From positions 1 through 10,753 of the forward strand of contig JAGPIR010000027.1 in assembly GCA_018054915.1 (NCBI GenBank): a DNA stretch of 10,753 bases, given 5' to 3'. Below the pieces are notes generated by a model, which saw nothing but the letters and a program-made list of their open reading frames with translations, was not told the origin of the DNA and made no database searches. This DNA comes from Allobrachymonas sp. (GTDB lineage: Bacteria > Pseudomonadota > Gammaproteobacteria > Burkholderiales > Burkholderiaceae_C). Both the position numbers and the translations under genes were made by a program. Of the stretch, positions 6,983-10,753 are shown in pieces. Each line of letters starts with the position of its first letter. The stretch's first letter is position 1.

Positions 6983-7355
6983 CAAAGTGATCGATCACTA
7001 CGAAAATCCGCGCAACGTGGGGTCGTTTGACAAAGGTGACAATTCGGTGGGCACTGGCATGGTTGGTGCTCCCGCGTGCGGAGACGTGATGAAGCTGCAA
7101 ATCAAGGTCAACCCCGAAACGGGTGTGATCGAGGATGCACGCTTCAAGACATACGGTTGTGGATCGGCCATCGCGTCTTCGTCACTGGTCACAGAATGGG
7201 TCAAGGGCAAGACGCTGGACGAAGCGGCTGTACTCAAGAACAGCCAGATTGCTGAAGAATTGGCATTGCCGCCTGTCAAGGTGCACTGTTCCATTCTGGC
7301 CGAAGATGCCATCAAGGCCGCCATTGCGGATTACCGCAAGAAGCAGGAGTCGTAA
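6969..7355 (+). CDS. iscU: Iron-sulfur cluster scaffold protein IscU
   Basis: Scaffold (128 aa) on which [2Fe-2S] clusters are built from IscS-derived sulfur. The cluster ligands C37 (GAPACGD), C64 (YGCGSAIASS) and C107 (VHCSILAEDAI) are present, as are D39 and H106. The LPPVK motif bound by the Hsp70 HscA is intact at 100-104, although no hscA follows in this window. The start MAYSDKVIDHYENPRNVG is canonical, with GAGAGGAAAG just before ATG 6969. It overlaps the unknown upstream gene by 14 nt, and its TAA overlaps the ATG of the cupin gene (TAATG), so coupled translation of all three is likely. Confidence 0.97.
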   Translation: MAYSDKVIDHYENPRNVGSFDKGDNSVGTGMVGAPACGDVMKLQIKVNPETGVIEDARFKTYGCGSAIASSSLVTEWVKGKTLDEAAVLKNSQIAEELALPPVKVHCSILAEDAIKAAIADYRKKQES

Positions 7356-7696
7356 TGGCGCTGGAGCATCTGCGCGCCGCCGAGCCGGTGAACGTTCTTT
7401 CGGGCATGCCGGATGCGGTGGCAGGCAAGGCTGTGGCCCTTTTCAAGGGGCGGGACCTGGAAGTGGTGCGCATTCCCCTGGTTGCGGGGGCCGGCCTGCC
7501 CATGCATCATGTGCCAGGAGAAATCACCATTCATTGCCTGTATGGCCACTTGCAGGTCCATTCTGACGGTAACCCTGCAGCACAATTGCGCGCGGGCGAG
7601 CTCATTTACCTGCCGGGCGGCATTGCGCACGATCTGCAGGCACTTGAAGATGCTGTGGCTCTGGTCACCATTGCCCTGAATCGCGGCTGTGCATAA
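7355..7696 (+). CDS. Small single-domain cupin protein inserted between iscU and iscA
   Basis: A 113-aa protein made almost entirely of one cupin barrel. Motif 1 is PMHHVPGEITIHCLYG, with H51, H52 and E56 and the closing G64. Motif 2 is GELIYLPGGIAHDLQA, with G81, P87, G88 and H92. H51 or H52, E56 and H92 are the plausible metal ligands of a non-haem iron or other divalent site. No signal peptide or membrane segment is seen. Its ATG uses the last A of the iscU stop (TAATG) and it ends 16 nt before iscA, so it belongs to the isc transcript. Cupins range from dioxygenases to sensors and storage proteins, so the function is unknown. Iron binding, redox sensing or metal handling for cluster assembly would fit the location but is inference. 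Confidence 0.85.
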   Translation: MALEHLRAAEPVNVLSGMPDAVAGKAVALFKGRDLEVVRIPLVAGAGLPMHHVPGEITIHCLYGHLQVHSDGNPAAQLRAGELIYLPGGIAHDLQALEDAVALVTIALNRGCA

Positions 7697-7712
7697 AACA
7701 ACAAGGAAATTC

Positions 7713-8036
7713 ATGTCGATCACCCTTACTCCTGCCGCTGCCAGCCATGTGCAGAGATCTCTTGTCCGGCGAGGCAAGGGTCTGGGCGTGCGTCTGGGCA
7801 TCAAGACCACGGGTTGTTCGGGCCTTGCTTATAAGATCGAATATGTGGACGAGGTTTCTCCCGAAGATCAGGTGATCGACGTGCATGGACTCAAGGTCGT
7901 GATCGACCCCAAGAGTCTGGCCTACCTTGACGGCACCGAGCTGGATTACGTGCGCGAAGGCCTCAATGAAGGATTCAGGTTCACCAACCCAAATGAACGC
8001 GACCGGTGTGGTTGCGGTGAATCCTTCCGCGTATAA
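7713..8036 (+). CDS. iscA: A-type iron-sulfur carrier protein IscA
   Basis: Small A-type carrier (107 aa) that binds iron or Fe-S clusters and takes part in [4Fe-4S] maturation. The three conserved cysteines C35 (KTTGCSGLAY), C99 and C101 (DRCGCGESF) are at the E. coli IscA positions and the length is the same. ATG 7713 is chosen because AAGGAAAT lies 3-10 nt upstream and MSITLTPAA is the usual N-terminus; the longer frame to 7689 would overlap the cupin gene. It follows the cupin gene by 16 nt and precedes hscB by 164 nt. Confidence 0.96.
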   Translation: MSITLTPAAASHVQRSLVRRGKGLGVRLGIKTTGCSGLAYKIEYVDEVSPEDQVIDVHGLKVVIDPKSLAYLDGTELDYVREGLNEGFRFTNPNERDRCGCGESFRV

Positions 8037-8200
8037 AAATATGCCTTGCTCAACAGGCTCGTGGAGTGGCCGCCGGTCTGCGGGAGTCAAGCCAGCGGTA
8101 TTGGGCAATCGTCAACGCGTCTTCTTGCACCCGATACAGCCGGAGCCTGCTGTGGAAAGAATAATCCGCGAAACTGTTCCATGCCTGATGGTTGCTGCCG
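8037..8200. other. 164-nt gap between iscA and hscB with no supported gene
   Basis: This is the only sizeable gap inside the isc cluster. A 57-codon frame from ATG 8041 to 8214 overlaps the hscB start but has no recognisable motif, unremarkable composition and no ribosome site. No strong hairpin or T-run is evident. It may be plain spacer or contain an internal promoter that I cannot recognise. Confidence 0.4.
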
Positions 8201-8713
8201 ATGAATGTGCATGACGATGACTTCGCCCTCTTTGGGTTGGCCCGGCAGTTTGTCCAGGATCCGGCACAGATCGACGCCCGCTGGAAAGCGCTTCAGCGCC
8301 AGGTCCATCCGGACAAATTTGCGGCGCAGGGCGCTGCGGCGCAGCGGCAGGCCATGCAATGGTCGGTGCGCATCAACGAGGCGCGCCAGCGCCTGAAGGA
8401 TCCCGTTCGGCGCGCAACCTATCTGTGCGAATTGCATGGTCAACTGATCGGTGCCGAAAACAATACCGCCATGCCGGCTGATTTTCTGATGCAGCAGATG
8501 CAATGGCGTGAGGCCCTGGACGAAGCGGATGATGTGACCAGTCTGCAGGCTTTGGCCGACGAGGTGCAGCAGGCGCAACAGGAAACCCTGCATGCGCTTG
8601 GCCGGTCCATCGATCAGCAACAGGATTACGTGGCTGCCGCGCAGCAGGTGCGCCGCCTCATGTTTGTGCAGCGATTTGCCCAGGATGTAAAGACCCGTCA
8701 GCTCCAGGGCTGA
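8201..8713 (+). CDS. hscB: J-domain co-chaperone HscB
   Basis: DnaJ-type co-chaperone (170 aa) that binds IscU and stimulates the HscA ATPase during cluster transfer. The J-domain starts DDDFALFGLARQF and carries the HPD tripeptide at 36-38 (QVHPDKF), followed by RINEARQRLKDPVRRATYL, which is the usual HscB form. The C-terminal helical IscU-binding domain includes DFLMQQMQWREALDEA, corresponding to the FLMEQLELREELDE stretch of E. coli HscB. Length is normal. ATG 8201 is taken as the start; TTG 8192 is also in frame, and neither has a strong ribosome site. Instead of hscA and fdx, a probable terminator and a convergent gene follow. The gene is last of the cluster here. Confidence 0.93.
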   Translation: MNVHDDDFALFGLARQFVQDPAQIDARWKALQRQVHPDKFAAQGAAAQRQAMQWSVRINEARQRLKDPVRRATYLCELHGQLIGAENNTAMPADFLMQQMQWREALDEADDVTSLQALADEVQQAQQETLHALGRSIDQQQDYVAAAQQVRRLMFVQRFAQDVKTRQLQG

Positions 8714-8738
8714 TCCGGTGGAGAGTTCCCAGAGGCGG

Positions 8739-8763
8739 GCCGCTATTTGGCACGGCTTTTTTT
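8739..8763 (+). terminator. Probable intrinsic terminator of the isc cluster
   Basis: GCCG at 8739-8742 can pair with CGGC at 8753-8756 around a 10-nt loop, extended by G-U pairs below, and is followed by seven T at 8757-8763. It lies 25 nt after the hscB stop. The stem is short, so this is moderate evidence. If active, the operon really ends at hscB. Confidence 0.45.
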
Positions 8764-8826
8764 CTATTGCCCATCTGTGCATACAAGGACGCTGGCGCAT
8801 CTGCGCCGCGCCCATCCATGCTTGCT

Positions 8827-8857
8827 ATGAGTGGGGCGTTCTTTGCAACCCACTCAT
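8827..8857. repeat. 9-bp inverted repeat between convergent genes
   Basis: ATGAGTGGG (8827-8835) and its exact complement CCCACTCAT (8849-8857) flank a 13-nt loop, 11 nt beyond the stop of the minus-strand hydrolase. No T-run follows on either strand, so it may be a weak or bidirectional end signal rather than a standard terminator. Confidence 0.4.
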
Positions 8858-8868
8858 GCCGACTACTT

Positions 8869-9489
8869 TTATTTGATCAGCGCCTGCACTTCCCGGAATG
8901 CCGGATGATCGGCCGTTCGCAACCATTCGAACAAAACCATCTCCGTGGTAACAAGCTCGACGCCGGCGCTGGCCAGGCGGTCGAAAGCCGCATCGCGGTT
9001 GACCAGGGTGCGGGAACTGCAGGCGTCGGTCACCACCCAGACGTCGAACGACTCCTCCAGCAACTCCAGCGCCGTCTGCAGCAGACACACGTGGGTTTCG
9101 CAGCCAGCCACCACAATGCTGGAGCGGGCCTCTTCGGAAAGTTGAGGGCTTTTTTTCAGGTGGCGCGGCAGGCTGCGGGCATTGCCGGCCGGTGGAGGCG
9201 CGGGCGGACGCAGCACCTCCAGCAGGCCCTCATGCACACCGCTGAAGGCCATTTTGGATAAGGTCTTGTTGCACAGCGTGCGCAAGGCCGGGGCGTTGGG
9301 TCCCAGCTTGTCAGGATTTTGCTCAGTGCCCCACACGGGAACGCCCAGTGTGGCAGCAGCCTGCGCCAGACGCAAGGCGTTGGCCAGAACTTCCTGTTGG
9401 GTGGCCATGGCGGGCATGAGCCGTTCCTGATAATCCACCAAAACTAATTGGCATTCCGTTAAATCGAGCAGCATGCTTGGAACGTTCAT
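8869..9489 (-). CDS. Isochorismatase-family cysteine hydrolase (YcaC-like)
   Basis: Cytoplasmic alpha/beta hydrolase of 206 aa in the isochorismatase superfamily, which includes amidases, nicotinamidases and YcaC-like enzymes. The catalytic triad is visible as D19 (LVLVDYQERLMP), K79 (LSKMAFSG) and nucleophile C135 (VAGCETHVCLLQTALEL). The GTEQNPDKLGP stretch is frequent in the YcaC-like branch. A proline-rich loop (RPPAPPPAGN, residues 94-103) between K79 and the nucleophile region is longer than I expect. ATG 9489 has no strong ribosome site; ATG 9474 (MLLDLTE) is an alternative. It is transcribed towards hscB from the AT-rich region at 9490-9781 and is not part of the isc operon. The substrate cannot be told from sequence. 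Confidence 0.85.
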   Translation of the reverse strand: MNVPSMLLDLTECQLVLVDYQERLMPAMATQQEVLANALRLAQAAATLGVPVWGTEQNPDKLGPNAPALRTLCNKTLSKMAFSGVHEGLLEVLRPPAPPPAGNARSLPRHLKKSPQLSEEARSSIVVAGCETHVCLLQTALELLEESFDVWVVTDACSSRTLVNRDAAFDRLASAGVELVTTEMVLFEWLRTADHPAFREVQALIK

Positions 9490-9781
9490 TTGTTGAAGAC
9501 CAGTAAATTCTATCCGGAATATTCCTGATGAAATACTGACGGCGTCGCATAATGAATGCGTGATACGGAATGTATTTGTATCTTATTGATTATGTTGAAT
9601 AAAATAAAAAAATCTATTTTATCCTGACATATTTTTGACAGAATACTTGTGGCTATCCTGAGTGCGCGTCAGGCTTGTATCAGTTTGTGTTTTGATTTTG
9701 AAACAAAAAAGAGGAAGAAAATGCTGCTGATTTCCGCTTTTCATGGAGTTTGGATATTGGTCTGGAGTACACTGCGGCACC
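9490..9781. promoter_or_regulatory. AT-rich divergent intergenic region
   Basis: This region lies between the divergent hydrolase and NlpC/P60 genes and is far richer in A+T than anything else in the window, especially at 9560-9720. It holds a perfect 10-bp palindrome GGAATATTCC at 9516-9525, 26 nt before the hydrolase start, and a small inverted repeat CGCAT/ATGCG at 9546-9560. A TTGACA hexamer lies at 9635-9640, but no -10 at good spacing follows it. ATCCTGA occurs twice (9621, 9655). Promoters for both genes must lie here, but I cannot place them exactly. No gene is supported inside it. Confidence 0.5.
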
Positions 9782-10363
9782 ATGAAAAAGCTGCTGCTCG
9801 CATTCTGCCTCATCGCCCTGGGTATGGCCAACGCCCAGGCAGCCCCCGCCAACGACGACCTTGAGACGTTCCTGAGCAAGCACAATGTCGTCAGTCAGAT
9901 CCAGCAAGCCGGAGACAGCATGCTGGCGTCGGCATCCGAGCTGGTGGGCAATGCCATGGGTTTTTTGGGTGTGCGCTATCGTTACGGGGGCACGACGCCT
10001 GAAACCGGTTTTGATTGCAGCGGCTTTGTTCGCGCCACATTCGAAAAAACGCTGGGCCGTATCCTGCCGCGCCGGGCTGCCGAGCAGGCCGCTGCCACCC
10101 AGACCATTGCCAAAGAGGAACTCAAGCCGGGAGACCTGGTGTTTTTCAACACCATGCGCCGCGCGTTCAGCCATGTAGGCATTTATATTGGGGACGGAAA
10201 GTTCATCCATTCTCCCCGCACCGGATCATCCGTGCGCGTGGACAACATGCATTCAGACTACTGGGTCAACCGTTTTAATGGCGCCCGCCGTGTCATAGAA
10301 AACAATGCACCTGCGGCTGGCGAATGGCAGGCTTTGGCGGCCCCTGCAAGAGAAGGCCGTTAG
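9782..10363 (+). CDS. Exported NlpC/P60-family peptidoglycan endopeptidase
   Basis: Cell-wall hydrolase of 193 aa that should cleave peptide stems of peptidoglycan in the periplasm. An N-terminal signal peptide is clear: MKK, a hydrophobic core LLLAFCLIALGMA, then AQA-APA with cleavage near residue 20. There is no lipobox Cys at the cleavage site. The NlpC/P60 catalytic residues are C79 in TGFDCSGFV, H131 in FSHVGIYIGDG and H143 in FIHSPRTGSSV, and RYRYGG precedes the Cys as usual. No separate SH3 or LysM domain is present, so it is a minimal form. ATG 9782 is chosen for the signal peptide; the open frame runs 13 codons further up to 9743. GGAG lies 14 nt upstream, somewhat far. It is a single-gene unit closed by the terminator at 10393. 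Confidence 0.9.
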   Translation: MKKLLLAFCLIALGMANAQAAPANDDLETFLSKHNVVSQIQQAGDSMLASASELVGNAMGFLGVRYRYGGTTPETGFDCSGFVRATFEKTLGRILPRRAAEQAAATQTIAKEELKPGDLVFFNTMRRAFSHVGIYIGDGKFIHSPRTGSSVRVDNMHSDYWVNRFNGARRVIENNAPAAGEWQALAAPAREGR

Positions 10364-10392
10364 TCTCCACCAGTCTGGCTCCCTTCTCCTAG

Positions 10393-10417
10393 AAGCGGCT
10401 CAAGAGCCGCTTTTTTT
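10393..10417 (+). terminator. Intrinsic terminator after the NlpC/P60 gene
   Basis: AAGCGGCT (10393-10400) pairs perfectly with AGCCGCTT (10405-10412) around the loop CAAG, and the run of seven T spans 10411-10417. It lies 29 nt after the stop codon. Confidence 0.93.
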
Positions 10418-10534
10418 GGGGATATAGGCGGGGGAATGTGTTGAGGCACAGAAAAGCGTTGAGGGGCGTGTGAGGCATGCGCTGCTTGTGCTGCATTACG
10501 GGGGCAAAGCAGTCCGTTCAAGTTGGCCCGAACC
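10418..10534. other. Short intergenic region between convergent nlpC-type gene and lpdA
   Basis: No gene or clear terminator for lpdA is seen here. GTTGAGG appears twice (around 10439 and 10458). The open frame from 10360 to 10620 on the minus strand crosses the terminator and lpdA and has no recognisable content. Confidence 0.4.
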
Positions 10535-10753
10535 CTATCCGCGACGGTCCATTCCTTTTGCCAATCGTTGCGGTGGCATATCGGTGCACGACCCGTGCGC
10601 CACCTCTGCTGCCATTCCAATGCTTTCGCCCAGCGTCGGGTGCGGATGGATGGTTTTTCCGATGACCACCGCGTCGGCGCCCATTTCGATGGCCAGTGCG
10701 ATTTCGCCGATCATGTCGCCCGCATGGGTACCCACGATGCCGCCACCTAGGAT
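10535..10753 (-). CDS. lpdA: Dihydrolipoamide dehydrogenase, C-terminal end (partial)
   Basis: E3 flavoprotein of the pyruvate or 2-oxoglutarate dehydrogenase complexes; it reoxidises the lipoyl group with NAD+. Only the last 72 residues are present, the frame being open to the window edge. They belong to the dimerisation domain: GGGIVGTHAGDMIGEIALA, EMGADAV, then IHPHPTLGES, which holds the His-x-x-x-x-Glu active-site pair, then GMAAEVAHGSCTD. The usual Asp in AVDIGKT is replaced by Val here (AVVIGKT). The stop is TAG at 10535-10537, with a slightly long basic tail LAKGMDRRG. The rest of the gene, and probably the aceE-aceF type genes, lie to the right. Confidence 0.9.
   Translation of the reverse strand: MLGGGIVGTHAGDMIGEIALAIEMGADAVVIGKTIHPHPTLGESIGMAAEVAHGSCTDMPPQRLAKGMDRRG

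Noticed and set aside
8060..8200. Minus-strand CIGCKKT followed by LTIAQYRWL in another frame, recalling a frameshifted DUF1289-type zinc protein
   Set aside because: The two pieces lie in different frames, the N-terminal cysteines expected for the family are absent and the upstream part is antisense to hscB; probably chance.
8791..8807. GGCGC-ATCT-GCGCC mini hairpin after hscB
   Set aside because: Five base pairs in a GC-rich area, no T-run; too weak to list as a feature.
8087..8815. 242-codon open frame on the minus strand opposite hscB
   Set aside because: Mirror of hscB with no family resemblance and crossing the likely terminator region.

Overview
The window looks like a housekeeping region of a betaproteobacterial chromosome, probably of the family Alcaligenaceae (Bordetella/Achromobacter/Alcaligenes relatives). 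This is inferred from recalled protein similarity in HisD, IscS and the dihydrolipoamide dehydrogenase tail, and from moderately high GC with NNG/NNC codon preference; no search was run. I see no transposase, integrase, phage gene, tRNA, rRNA or CRISPR array.

Layout. (1) 78-3006, plus strand: three tightly packed genes for a polyamine-type ABC importer, potG (ATPase), potH and potI (permeases). The periplasmic binding protein is not in the window. (2) 3023-4495, minus strand: a solitary hisD, convergent with potI, whose product carries a His/Pro/Ala-rich insertion of about 43 residues. (3) 4496-4786: a divergent control region with a good IscR type-1-like operator and a perfect 13-bp inverted repeat. 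(4) 4787-8713, plus strand: the isc iron-sulfur cluster cluster in the order iscR, iscS, unknown orf, iscU, cupin gene, iscA, hscB. The unknown orf and the cupin gene are not part of the canonical operon. hscA, fdx and iscX do not follow hscB; a probable intrinsic terminator and a convergent gene do. (5) 8869-9489, minus strand: an isochorismatase-family hydrolase. (6) 9490-9781: an AT-rich intergenic region. (7) 9782-10363, plus strand: an exported NlpC/P60 cell-wall hydrolase, ending in a clear intrinsic terminator. (8) 10535-10753, minus strand: the C-terminal end of dihydrolipoamide dehydrogenase, cut by the window edge.

How the genes work together. IscS supplies sulfur from cysteine, IscU is the scaffold, IscA a carrier or iron donor, HscB the J-protein that brings IscU to the Hsp70 HscA, and IscR the [2Fe-2S]-sensing repressor of the operon. 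The unknown orf starts 2 nt after iscS and overlaps iscU by 14 nt. The cupin gene shares the bases TAATG with the iscU stop. Both are therefore probably co-translated with the assembly machinery. These two additions, together with the missing hscA-fdx, are the most interesting part of the window. The rest is ordinary apart from the HisD insertion.
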